Shown one piece after another: positions 49,580-60,302 of a stretch of 64,000 nucleotides of DNA. The translations under genes and the position numbers were made by a program. Origin of the DNA: Phragmites australis. Taxonomy: Eukaryota > Streptophyta > Magnoliopsida > Poales > Poaceae. Each line of letters starts with the position of its first letter. Within the stretch, counting starts at the first letter, position 1. The stretch lies in contig NC_084943.1 in NCBI RefSeq assembly GCF_958298935.1, forward strand, positions 15,617,001-15,681,000, read 5' to 3'. The notes under the pieces are model-generated. The model ran no database searches, was not told the DNA's origin, and saw nothing but the letters and a program-made list of their open reading frames with translations.

Positions 49580-49913
49580 GTAGCTCCTAGGCCCATCGAC
49601 AGGTGATGGCCTCAGAGACTGCGGATGGGGCCTTATTTCTTCGAGGCCGATTGCAGCATCGGTGCCACGTGGCTTGTCGTCAGGTGCCAAACTCTTGCGG
49701 TCTTTGCAGTCTTTGGCCCAGGCTCTTTGTACGGCCCAGGCGGGAAACCGAACAGACGCGTGCCCTTCCGACTTCCGAGGGGAGTGATACCAAGGCGGGA
49801 GGCGCGCAGGGCAACCGCGCGAATCAAGGGTGGTGTGCCTGGCAACCACGCGGATCGAGGGAGACGCGCCTCACAAATTGCGCTGAGGTATGTGCCGTTT
49901 GAATTCCCCACAA

Positions 49914-49921
49914 TATAAAAA
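49914..49921 (+). promoter_or_regulatory. TATA box for the antisense ORF of the Tat element
   Basis: TATAAAAA in CACAATATAAAAAGGAGAGG on the plus strand, 149 bases upstream of the antisense ORF's ATG at 50070. It lies outside the LTR, in the internal region. A short upstream ORF opens at 49951. The strand and spacing fit a promoter for the antisense ORF rather than for the genomic RNA, which is made from the minus strand. Confidence 0.6.
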
Positions 49922-50069
49922 GGAGAGGGGCAACGAATTGTTACCCCCCCATGCCATTCTTGCGGTTGCCATCCTCTGCCTTCATCTTCCTTGCACACCG
50001 GGAGCTCTCTCTTCAGCCCGCAGTGCACCTTGCTTCTAGCCTCTCCCAGCACACTCCCCACCCCAAAAA

Positions 50070-52868
50070 ATGCCGAGGGTAGGAAGTGGCCGTCGGGATG
50101 CGTCTAGCTCCAACAGCGTCCTGCCGAAGTCCCGCCTCATGAATGAGGAGGGGGCAGAGAAGGTCCGCAAGTTGATGGTCCCCGCTGGCCAGTAGGAGGC
50201 GTCGGTGGTGACACTGGCCAACTTTCTGCCCTCCACACGCAGGCCCGGGCAGATCGTGGTCTTCGTGTCTTTCGTCGTTGCTGAGCTGGTGCCACCGTTC
50301 TCGACGTTCCTTCTGAAAGTGCTGGACACGTTCGGCGTCCAGCTTGCCCACCTGAGTCCGAACTCGGTGGTAATCCTGGCAATCTTTGCCCACTTTTGTG
50401 AGATGTTCGTGGGAGTACCGCCGTCGGTCGTGCTCTTCCGACACTTCTTCATCATTCGAGTGGTCGGGAAGAAGAAGGGATCTGGCGAGGTGGAGGTTGT
50501 CGGCTGCTGCAACTTCCGCCTACGGGAGGGACTCGGCAACGTCTACATCCCGTAGGTGTTGCGCGGCAAATGGGACAACTGGCGTCGGGACTGGGTCTAT
50601 GTCGACGTTAGTCCCCATGACCGCCTCTCGCTGCCCCAAATGCCGGCGGAGCCGCACAGGCCGATCTGGGAGGTGGTCCCTGTGGAGGATGAGCGCATGC
50701 GCCCGGTGCTGAACCGTATCGATGACCTGCACCGGGCGGGGCTTACCTCACTCATGGTGGTCACCGATTACCTGCGCCACCGTCTGGCCCCTCTGCGGGA
50801 GCGCGCCCGCTTCACCTGGATGTACACCGGTCCGGGCGACCTAACGAGGACCTACATAGGCGAGGAGGGGGACCTCGATGAGGGGGCCCTAGCGACCCTG
50901 CTGAAGGTGGTGACCGGCATCGATGACCTCGCCCGGCTGGCGGTGCAATGGCTGGTGGCCAGACCGACCAGCCTTTGGAGGTAGGCTCCAGGGCGGCTGT
51001 TGGGGCCGGCCCTCGACGGCCCAAGGGTCAGAGCCCAGCTGGCGGTGCAACGGCTGGCGGTCGAACCGACCAGCCTTCGAAGGCAGGCTCCGGGGCAGCC
51101 ACTGGGGCCGGCCCTTGACAGCCCGGGGGCCAGAGCCCTCCCCCGAAAAGGAGGAGGGCAGAGCCCGGGCCTGAGCCGAAGCCACAGAGCCCAGATTTTC
51201 GGATCCTGCAGTCTCGATGGCGGTAGCATGAGCCCAAAACTACAATAGCTCCCTTTCTGTCTCAAGCACATTTTGCCCGGATTTTGGCTAGTTACTAACC
51301 TATTTTCATTTCAGGCCGCCCAAGGACTCTGCAGGAGGCCAGAAGCCCCCGGAGCAGCCGAGGCCAGCCCATGTTCCTAGGCTGAGCGCACCGGCGGACC
51401 CCGAGCCGAGGGCTTTGGCCAGCTCTGAGCCAAGAGACCCGACCAGTCCCAAGCAGAGAGCCCAGGCTGACCCTGCCATGAGCCCTCTGAGGAAGGAGCG
51501 AACGGCTTCAAGGGAGGTGGTTGCGACAAGGGCGGTGCCAGTGCGGCCGCCGTCGGGGTCCCCGAGCACCTCTGCAGAGAGGGCTCGTATGGGACCCAGC
51601 CCCCGGCCATCTTCTGGCCAGGCCCCAGAACCCCTCCCCGAGGTGTTGGGAAGCGCCTGAGAGGTCATCGGCGGCTCGAAGTGGCCGTTGCGGCAGAGCG
51701 GTCCGAGCTCGAACAAGAGCGCACCACCCTAGTCGATGAGAGGGGCTGGTTGAAGGAGGCCCGAAAGCTGTTGGAGACCCGCATAGCCTCGGCCCGCGCG
51801 GCCTACGAGAAGTCCATGCGCGAGGTGGCCGAGGAGCGGGAGGCACTGGAGGAGGCCCACAACAAGGCCGTCACCGCGCCGGAGAAGGCCAGCCGCATGG
51901 AGCGGCTTGCGGCGGAGCGTGACCAGGCATCGAGGAGGCACACCGCAGAGCTGCTTGCTCGCGAGCGGCAGGTGGTTTCTCGGGAGGAGGCGGCCAGCAA
52001 AAGGGAGGAGGCCATGCGGTCTGCCCAGGTGAACTTGTCCCACCAGAACTACGCACTCGAGCGCGGCCGTACCGACGTCCTCCGCTGGGAGGAGCAGGTC
52101 GCGCTGCACAAGACAGACGTCGACATAACATCGCTGGCGCTTGACGCCCGGGAGCAGCAGATTGCACGGCGGGAGGAGGATGCCGACTTGGCATTGTCTG
52201 CACTCACCACCCGGGAGGAGCTGGTTGCCAAGCGGGAGGCCAACCTGGCCGCCCAAGAGCAGGCCGTCAAGGCCCGAGCCGAACAGCTGGAGCGAGCCCA
52301 GATCGAGGCGGCTGCCTAACGCCGGTAGGTCCCTACTGCGAGGTGCATCCCTATCAGCACCGCCGACAGCACTAGCCTTAAGGCCCGGCTAAAGAATGCC
52401 GAGGACAAGCTCGAGATCATCCTCTCAGAGCGGATGAACGTGAAGCTGATGATGCGGGACATCCTTCAGTAGGCACGGGACTCCGTGGAGGCAACCGGGC
52501 TTGGGCGCATGTTCGTGGGTGACCAGTCGCTGGATAAGGAGTCGATAGGCCACATCACCCTCGGGTTCGTAGAGATCTCCCGGCGTCTCGAGGCCCTTCC
52601 TGCCGTTGTCCAGGAGCTGGCGACCCGGGAGGGGCGTGCACTGTCCCAAGGAGTGGCTGAGCACGTTCTCTCCTGCTACCACAGTCGAGACCCCGCCTTC
52701 CCACTGGAGCAAGCCCAGCAAGGTGTGGTTGAGGTAGAGGAAGCCGCCGCCCGGGAAGCCGTCCGCGACATCGCCACCGAGGTGGCGGAATGTTTTGTGC
52801 GGGAGCCGGGCCCGAGCAGCGACAGCAGCAGCGACCCGTGCTCTCCTCCTGAGCCTGTAGATAGTTAG
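50070..52868 (+). pseudogene. Antisense additional ORF of the Tat element (putative gypsy-type transposon domain plus coiled coil), broken
   Basis: The ATG at 50070 opens MPRVGSGRRDASS. The plant 'putative gypsy type transposon' domain follows: AELVPPFSTFLLKVL, LSPNSVVILAIFAHFCEMFVG and VVLFRHFF. Then come WVYVDVSP and a TWMYTGPGDLTRTYIG stretch. Exon 1 ends QSRWR at donor CG|GTAGCA (about 51222/51223). Exon 2 begins after TTTCATTTCAG (51314) with PPKDSAGGQ, the phase matching. A long Glu/Arg/Ala coiled coil spans 51681-52316. The C-terminal part at 52485-52868 ends in acidic Ser/Pro. Breaks: TAG at 50193, 50553 and 50982, a frameshift within a 105-bp tandem duplication (about 50933-51140), a TGA near 51658, and stops at 52317, 52326 and about 52470. 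The function of this family is unknown. Confidence 0.83.
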
Positions 52869-54538
52869 TGTTTTTTGTTTTTTTTTAATGTTGTAAATAT
52901 GGGAGTGATCCCCTCCTGAACGGTTCCTTTTAATATAATAGAAACCACTCTTGGGATCAAAACTCCTCTCTGTACTTGTTCTTTATGTTGCTTGCTTTTT
53001 GCTTGATGTCCCGAGAGGCACTGGCCGGGTCGAGCCCGACAATCTTCCCCCAGGAAGCCCCGACCACTCATCGTTCGAGTAGTGGGACCACCCGAGCGTC
53101 CAGCCCTCGAGCCCTCACGAGTCCGTAGCACCTGAGTCAAAGAGACACAGACACAAACTTCTTTGCACGGGAGACAAATCCACTTGGCACGGTACACGCC
53201 ACGACCAGTGAACACTTTTCACCCCGTGACCTCTCAGACAAATAGACCGGAGACGCGTACGGGCGGAAACGCGACCAAGAGTCCCCACGGTTTGGTGGTG
53301 TCCAGGGTAGGACTGACCTGGCTGAGCACCAACAGACCGCCCCTGAGGTCTAGGCTGTCCCGACCACTCATGATTGAGCGGTAGGATTACCCGAGAACCC
53401 CAGAGGCTCTGTAGTGCTCGGGATACTACCAAGCCGGCTGGGCACCACAGCCACCATAAAGGACCTAGGTCAGCCATCGCCACCTGTACGGTACACCGAC
53501 TACTGTCTATTTTTGTCGTTCCAGAAAAGCGAGCACGTGGGCGGGGTTTGCACGCGAGGAGACCATCTCGCCGAACAGATTAGCATGCGAGGGTCCCGAG
53601 GATAACTTGGGAACAATAGTTTATTGTGTATGTATGAAAGGAAATTCGTATAACTTTAGTAACTCACTGGGTAGGTGTCTGCCTTCCGACCGACCGGGCC
53701 AGGGAAGGGTAGATGTCCAGAGCTCGGGGCGCCCGGGAACATGGGTTCCCCCATGCAGAGCGCCTAAGCCTCCAGGACATCCTTTTAGCACCCGAGCACT
53801 GCAAAGCCGGTAATAAACCTGGGTCTAGGCGGTCCCGACCACTCATGTCCGAGCGGTAGGATTGCCCGAGGACCCCAGAGGCTCAAGTAGCGCCCCGGGC
53901 ACTGAGGCCCTTGCAGTCGGGCTACTTGATTCTCGAGCATTGATCTGTAAGCTTGAAAAATAGGCAAATATTCTTTGCTCGGTGCGCTCTGTTAGTGCGG
54001 TACTCATTATAGACTGCTCTCGTTTTTTAACCCAAGACCTCTCGAATACCCAGACCGACGAAGTGTACAGACAGAGGCATAATCAAGAGGTCCAATGGTT
54101 CGGTGGTGCCCAGGGTAGGACTGACCAGGCTGAGCACCGACAGCCCGCCCCTGGGGTCTAGGCGGTCCCAACCACTCATGTTGGAGTGGTAGGATTACCT
54201 GAGAACTCCAGAGGCTCGGTAGTGCTCAGGGTACTACCATGCAGTCGGGCACCACAGCCTACCACAACAGACTTAAGTTAGCAGCTACTGCTTGCACGCA
54301 TACTGACCGGGATCCGTTTTTATCAGCAGGAAAAATGAGAGAGCCTGTTTTTCTCGCACAAATTGAGCATCTCACCAAACAGATTAAACATATGGATTCC
54401 AGAGGAAAAACTCAGAATAAGAGTGTATATTGACAATTTGTGCAGAAGTGCTAACTTACATGGTTGGTGGCAGCCCCTGGCCAACTTGGGCAGGGGGAAG
54501 GCCCCTGTCCTGGTTGGCCTGAGCACAAACATGCTGAC
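52869..54538. repeat. Repeat-rich spacer between antisense ORF and pol of the Tat element
   Basis: A block with CAGGGTAGGACTGACC, then CCGACCACTCATGA and GAGCGGTAGGATTACC, occurs near 53.30-53.40 kb. It recurs near 54.11-54.20 kb, about 810 bp apart, with partial copies near 53.06 and 53.82-53.88 kb. No protein is encoded. GC-rich, imperfect, nested repeats of this kind are common in the 3' part of Tat elements. Confidence 0.7.
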
Positions 54539-55993
54539 TTATGGATAAAACTTGCGCAGATGCTCAATGTTCCACGCGTTTGGGAGAGGCTGCTCGTCCT
54601 CAGTGGCCAGCCGAAACGAGCCTTGTTGCGGGGCACCGGTCACGATGAAGGGGCCTTCCCATATTTGGAAGAGTTTATTCTTTCCTTCACGCGTCTGGGC
54701 ACGTCGGAGAACTAGATCCCCAACCTCGAGTGACTGGTCCCGTATGTGGCGCTGATGATAGCGATGTAGGCTCTGCTGATATCTGGTGGCTCGGACGGCG
54801 GCTCATTGCCGACGCTCCTCCAAGTGGTCGACGTCGTCGCATCTTCGTTGTTCCTGTTTGCCTTCTGAATAAGCTTTCACTCGAGGGGAGCCGAGAGTGA
54901 GCTCGGAGGGGAGGACCGCCTCGGCGCCGTAAATGAGAAAAAACGGCGTCTCCCCGGTGGCCCGGCTTAGCGTGGTCCGGTTGGCCCATAACACAGCAGG
55001 CAGCTCGTCGATCCACCCTTTCCCATGCTTTGCCAGCATGTCGTAGGTCTGGGTTTTGAGCCCCTTCAGTATCTCGGCATTTGCACGCTCGACTTGCTCA
55101 TTGCTCCGAGGATGAGTGACCGAGGCAAAGCAGAGCTTGATGCCGAGGTCCTCGCAGTATTCCCCGAACAGGGCACTTGTGAACTGGGTGCCATTATCGG
55201 TGATGATTCTGTTCAGGCTGTCGAAGCGACTTGTGATACCGCGGATGAATTGGATTGCCGTGTTCTTGGTAACCTTGACAACTGGGATCACCTCCGGCCA
55301 CTTGATGAACTTGTCGATGGCAACGTAAAGGTACTCATAGCATTCGATTGCTCGGGGGAATGGACCCAGGATGTCCAGCCCCTAGACCGCGAAGGGCCAA
55401 GACAGGGGGATTGTATGGAAAGCCTGAGCTGGCTGGTGAATCTGCTTTGCGTTGAACTGGCACGCCCTGCAGCGCTGAACCCACTCAGAAGCATTCAGGA
55501 GGGCTGTAGGCCAGTAGAAGCCTTGCCGAAAGGCCTTCTCGACCAGCGTGTGGAACGATGCATGGCCATCGTACTCGCCCTCGTGGATCTCAGTGAGTAG
55601 CTCACTGCCTTCTGCCCGGGTGATGCATTTCAGGAGGACACCGTCCGTGCCGCGCCGGTAGAGATCCCCATCTACTACGGCATAGCGTTTGGACTACCGT
55701 GCAATCCTCTCCGCAGAGGCATCATCCCCGGGAAGGATGTTTTCTTTCAAGTACCCTCGGATCTCGTCGATCCATGAGGCATCTTGAGAACCACTGACAA
55801 GCGCAGCGCACTCATCGGACGGCGGCACCCTGACGGGACCTCCCACTGAGGGTACTACATGGGTTCCCCCAACTAGGCTCGAGGGTTCCCCTTCATCCTG
55901 GTCGATAGGCAGGGCGGATGGCCGTGTGAGCCTTTCTTTAAAGGTCCTGGCCAGGACGAGCGCCTGGGGCAGAGGCCAGGCGGGAGAGGTCAT
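54539..55993 (-). pseudogene. Tat integrase region of pol
   Basis: The zinc-binding region lies at about 55.60-55.42 kb, with GEYDGHASFHTL and CRACQFNAKQ. The integrase core is at 55.37-54.90 kb, with catalytic Asp in YLYVAIDKF, Asp in RIITDNGTQF, and Glu in SNEQVERANAEILKG, so the D,D,E triad is present. The C-terminal VGDLVLRRAQ and WNIEHLRKFYP end at a TAA (54541-54539), the normal end of pol. The frame is open except for TAG at 55694 and near 55384, and TGA near 54800. One frameshift near 55.99 kb separates it from the RNase H frame. Confidence 0.87.
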
Positions 55994-56696
55994 CGGCTAG
56001 AGCGTTGTTACGACAAGGTATGTGCCGCAGCTCCGGGCCGTCAAAGTGCCGCTCCAGCCTCCTGGCTTCCGCCATGTACGCCGCCATCTGTGGGTCTGCG
56101 CACTGGTATTCCTTGGATACTTGGTTGACCACCAGCTGGGAGTCTCCCTTAACGAGCAGCCACCGGATCTCGAGGCCCACCGCTGCTCGGAGGCCAGCGA
56201 TGAGGCCCTCATATTCCGTCATATTGTTGGTCGCTCGGAAATGCAACTGCACGACATACTAGAGTACTTCACCCATTGGGGAGGTGAGCACCACTCCAAC
56301 CCCTGCGCCTTTCAGCGTGAGGGAGCCGTCAAAGTGCATGACCCAGTACCCGGGCCCATCTTGCCCGGGCTATGCGGACAATTCTTCATTGTCAACCTCA
56401 GGGACCAGCGTCCACTCTGCCACGAAGTCGGACAGAGCCTGGCTTTTGATTGCCTGGCGACTGACGAAGTGCAGATCAAATTCTGCGAGCTCGACCACCC
56501 ACTTGACAATGCGCCCAGTGCCTTCTCGGTTCCGCAGGATCGGCCCCAGTGGGTATGTAGTTACCACCGAGACCTTGTGCACCTGGAAGTAGTGGCGCAG
56601 CTTCTTAGAAGCGATGAGCACTACATAAAGCATCTTCTGGGCTTGGGGGTATCTTGTCTTGGCATCTCGGAGGACTTCACTGATGAAGTACACTGG
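55938..56696 (-). pseudogene. Tat RNase H regions of pol
   Basis: It follows directly on the RT frame after a TGA at 56699-56697. First come [19 protein letters not shown] and the tether with [17 protein letters not shown]. Then comes the second RNase H, with WVMHFDGSLTLKGAG, NNMTEYEGLIAGLRAA, KGDSQLVVNQVSKEY and CRNNALADDLSRLA. Possession of two RNase H-like regions is a Tat trait. In-frame stops occur near 56370 and 56264. The 296-codon plus-strand open frame at 56022-56912 is a shadow of this region. Confidence 0.85.
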
Positions 56697-57953
56697 TCAC
56701 TGTATACGGCGGGCCCGCACTGTGGCCTCACTCGAGGACCGGTTACAGCCCCTGAGCTCGGCGCAGTGGTCGGGGCCGGCCGAGGTCTCGGGCTCGACTC
56801 CCTGGTCGGGAGGAGCCAAGGTCTCGGGCTCGACTCCCTGGTCGGGAGGAGCCCCGAGACCTGTATGCTGCTCAGGGGCGGCCGGGAGCTCGGACCCAGC
56901 ATCTTGCCCTGAGCACTCGTCACGTTCCACCAACAGTACCATGCTCACGACTTGGGGAGTGGCCAAAATGTAGAGCAATAAAGGCTCGCCCTCGGAGGTG
57001 GCCACCAGTACGGGTGGTGAGGTGAGATATTTCTTCAAGTCCTGGAAGGCCTGCTCGGCCTCCGGTGTCCAGTCAAAATGACCGGTCTTCTTTAGCAATT
57101 TGAAGAGCGGGAGCCCTCGCTCCCTGAGCTTGGAGATGAAGAGCCCCAGGGCTGCCATGCAGCTAGCGAGACGCTGGACCTCTTTCAGCCGAGCTGGGGG
57201 ATGCATTTGCTCGATGGCCCGAATCTTCTCCGGATTGGCCTCGATTCCTCGGCTGGAAACCAAGAAACCGAGGAGCTTGCCTGCGGGTACCCCGAAGACG
57301 CACTTCTTGGGGTTGAGCTTCAGGCGGGTGGTGTGGAGACTATTGAAAGTCTCGGCTAAGTCTTCCAGCAGGGTGGCCTGGTCTCGGGACTTGACCACGA
57401 GGTCATCAACATAAGCTTCGACATTACGACCAACCTGCGTATTAAGGGTAATGCGCACGGCCCGCTGGAATGAAGATCCAGCATTGCGCAAACCAAAAGG
57501 CATTGACACATAGCAATAGGTCCCCACTGGGGAAATAAAAGATGTTTTTTCTTCGTCCTGTCTGGCCATGCGGATTTGGTGATAACCCGAATTTGCATCT
57601 AAAAAACATAAAAGATCGCATCCCGTAGTGGAATCTACTATCTGATATATGCAGGGTAACGGAAAAGGATCTTTTGGACAAGCCTTATTAAGGTCGGTGT
57701 AGTCGACACACATCCGCAGCTTGCCGTTGGCCTTGGGGACGACAACTAGGTTGGCCAGCCACTCCGGGTGGAGGACCTCTCGGATGAATTCGGCGTCAAG
57801 GAGCTTGCTGACTTGCTCCCGGATGAACTCCTGGCGCTCAGCGCCTACCGCTAGATCTTCTACCTCACTAGCCGTGCTTCTGGGTACAACAAGGTGGTGC
57901 TCGATCACCTCCCTAGGGTTCCAAGGCATATCGGACGGCTGCCAGACAAACAT
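56697..57953 (-). pseudogene. Tat reverse transcriptase, long open stretch of 418 codons
   Basis: Motifs in order: VVVPKANGKLRMCVDYTDLN, KACPKDPFPLP, FLDANSGYHQI (usually Tyr where Asn is here), VSMPFGLRNAGSSFQRA and the catalytic YVDDLVVKS, then LKLNPKKCVFG and GFLVSSRGIEANPEK. The RT core is uninterrupted. Near the end is an unusual Pro/Glu-rich insert (56745-56900) with a duplicated APPDQGVEPET unit, just before the RNase H tether. It is cut off from the protease only by the TAG at 57995-57993 and from RNase H by the TGA at 56699-56697. Confidence 0.88.
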
Positions 57954-57992
57954 GTCAGTGTTAACCTGGAGGAAGGAAATGAGTGCGCTTTC

Positions 57993-58550
57993 CTATTTGT
58001 CGCCCAGGTCACCATCGATTCGGATGACCTGGGATGAGTCTTCGCCCACCACGACCTCCTTCGTGGGGATGGAGGCGTCGGTGGCGAGTCGGGGTTTGGA
58101 TGAAGAGGGTCCCAAGCCCCCTGGGTGTCCTTCGACCTCAGCTCGAGCAGAGACCAAGGCCGAGTATAGCTGCTCAGCACAGGAGACAGCACTGCTGGTC
58201 TCGGCGGGCACGGAGATGGGGCCAGCAGGGTCCGGCATCTTGACCGTGAGGTAGGCGTAGTGTGTCACCACCATGAACTGGGCGCGCGATGGGCGCCCGA
58301 GGATTGCGTTGTAGGGCAAAGGGACCTCTACGACGTCGAAGACGACGTTCTCTGTCCGAAAATTATCCCGGATCCCAAAAGTGACGGGCAGCTTGACTTG
58401 CCCGAGGGGTAATGTATGCCCCGGTGTCATCCCGTAGGAGGGGAGGGATGGCTTTAGACGCCTCGAAGGCACCTGTAGCTTCTTGAATGCCTCATGGGAC
58501 AGGAGGTTTAGGCCTGCACCCCCGTTGATCAGCACTCGGCTGACCTTCAC
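57993..58550 (-). pseudogene. Tat protease, catalytic Asp replaced
   Basis: Carries RVLINGGAGLNLLSHEAF where this protease family normally has a D-G-G core, so the catalytic Asp is Asn here. Later blocks VTFGIRDNFRTENVVFDVVE and YNAILGRPSRAQFMVVTHYA are typical of Tat protease. Same frame as RT, ending at a TAG (57995-57993). Upstream only 17 bases of the polyprotein remain before the Sirevirus LTR. Confidence 0.85.
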
Positions 58551-58567
58551 ATTGCAGATGGTGAGGG

Positions 58568-60142
58568 TGAAAGTGCCTAGAGGGGGGGGGGTGAATAGGC
58601 TTTTCTGAAAATTAAAACTAAAAATAGCGGATTAAAACTGCCGGATATTCCGGTGAAGTCCGGATACTCCGGTATGGTCCGGAGTATCCGGTCTAGTCCG
58701 GAGTCTCCGGCCTAACAGGAATTTTCAGAATAAATGTGAACTAAAGATAACAGCTAGAGTCTAAGAATTACACTAGGTCTACTAGATATCACAAAGCTAG
58801 AATAACACTTAATACTAGCAAGATTGTCACTAAAGCAATTTAAATGACAAGTTACCAAATTCACACGATAAAGTAAATTGCGCAAATAAGAACACGTGAA
58901 TTTATCCCGGAGTTCGGCCACCTCACAAAGAAGTGCCTACATCTCCGTTGAGGAGCTCACAAAGAGCCGGGTCTTCTCCAACCCTATCCTCTTCTAGCGA
59001 CCACCAAGATCAAGCTAGAAATTCTTACTCAATATGAAGATGCTTACAAACTTCCCGAGGCACACCACAAGTTTTGGGTGCTCTTCGGGCGACTCCTTTC
59101 CTTCTAGAAGCCCAAAGCTTCAAGAGGGATGATTGCATTAGATGCTTGATGAAGAACTCAATGCTCAAGTGGCTTGAACCCTCTCCAAACACACACTCTC
59201 AAATTCTTGCAAACTTTGCTCTAGAGGTGATCGGAGGGGCTTTGAATGCTCTTAAAGTGCTCAAGAGGTCTCAAGTTTACCAGCCACAGCAAGCTCTAAA
59301 TGCTATGGAGAGAGGGGGCATTTATAGCACTCTCTCACAGACTAGCCGTTACTGTTTTTGTCAGAGCTTACCGGAGTATCCGGTGTACACCGGACGTGTC
59401 AGAACTAGCCGTTACAGTGCTATTTAATTACCGGAGTCTCCGGTGAATACCGGAGTCTCCGGTCCTGACAGACTTTCCAAAAAGACTAAGTCCGGAGACT
59501 AGCCGGACCCTCCGGCATCTCCAGGTACCGGAGTATCCGGTGAACACCGGAGACTCCAGTCTTTCTTTTCTTTTATCAAAAAGATTAAATGCTAACCGAA
59601 AGTCTCTACCGGAGTCTACCTCGGAGACTTCGGCTGCACACTGAACATTTTACCGGAGTATACGGTGTACACCGGAGACTCCAGTCTTTTTTTTTAAAAA
59701 AAAGAATAAACCGTAACCGAGACTCTCTGCCGGAGGCTACCTCGGAGACTCCGGTCGAACACTGAGTACCGGAGTATCCGGTAAACACCGGAGACTCCGG
59801 ACTCAGTGAAGATTTTCAGAAAGAATTTTGTGTCCGTGAGTGAATGTGTCTCTCAATTGGGTGGTTCTAAAGGATCTCTTGAGCATTGAGACACTAACCA
59901 AGCAATCAAATCCATCCTTCTAAAAATATGTCTATCCTAGACTCAATTTCAAAAAATAAAACAAATGTAAACCCTATCTAGTACCCTTTGTTGATTCTTC
60001 ATTTGTTTCGGCGGGCGTCAAACATCATTTATCTTCACAACTAATGCTTAAACCTGTTCAACACTCGAAAAGCATGTTAGTTCTTTAATCGTTTTGTCAT
60101 CAATAAGCCAAAACCCACTTAGGGGGCTTAGATGCATTTTCA
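58568..60142 (-). repeat. Sirevirus 3' LTR (minus)
   Basis: 1,575 bp. On the minus strand it starts TGAAAATGCATC and ends CCTCTAGGCACTTTCA. A TATAAATGCCCCC promoter lies with its TATA core at 59326-59321. Dense palindromes of the ACCGGAGTATCCGGT and ACCGGAGACTCCGGT kind occur at 58.64-58.72 kb and 59.37-59.81 kb. Palindromic U3 motifs are a known hallmark of Sirevirus LTRs. Confidence 0.75.
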
Positions 60143-60302
60143 ATCTCCCCCTTTTTGGTGATTGATGACAACCCGATTAAAGCATACACAAAGATATATG
60201 AAATAAGATTTTGAATTCTAGAAGATATGGTGAGCTCCCCCTAAATGTGTGCATTGGTTTAAACGGAGTTATACATCAATGCACATATTTGAGAATTTAA
60301 AT
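60143..60302 (-). mobile_element. Sirevirus polypurine tract and 3' internal stub
   Basis: The minus strand reads AAAAAGGGGGAGAT (60156-60143) right next to the LTR, a strong polypurine tract. The internal sequence is cut off at about 60302, where a different LTR piece starts. The 5' LTR and coding region are absent. Confidence 0.65.

Larger units (their letters stand above)
48275..58567 (-). mobile_element. Tat-lineage Ty3/gypsy retrotransposon, 5'-truncated
   Basis: Minus-strand order from high to low coordinates: protease, RT, RNase H, integrase, a repeat-rich spacer, an additional ORF in antisense (plus strand), then the 3' LTR. Pol motifs and the antisense extra ORF between integrase and 3' LTR are known Tat-lineage traits. 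gag and the 5' LTR are missing: the protease runs to 58551-58567 and is then cut by a Sirevirus LTR at 58568. About 10.3 kb remains. Confidence 0.9.

Noticed and set aside
49145..49606. 153-codon plus-strand open frame
   Set aside because: It is a by-product of the 77-bp tandem array in the Tat LTR. The repeat changes frame with each unit, so the apparent peptide repeats are not conserved coding.
51729..52256. 175-codon minus-strand open frame
   Set aside because: Shadow of the coiled-coil part of the antisense ORF, a GC-rich region open in several frames.
56022..56912. 296-codon plus-strand open frame
   Set aside because: The longest plus-strand frame in its area, but it lies antisense to clear RNase H and RT-tether motifs on the minus strand.
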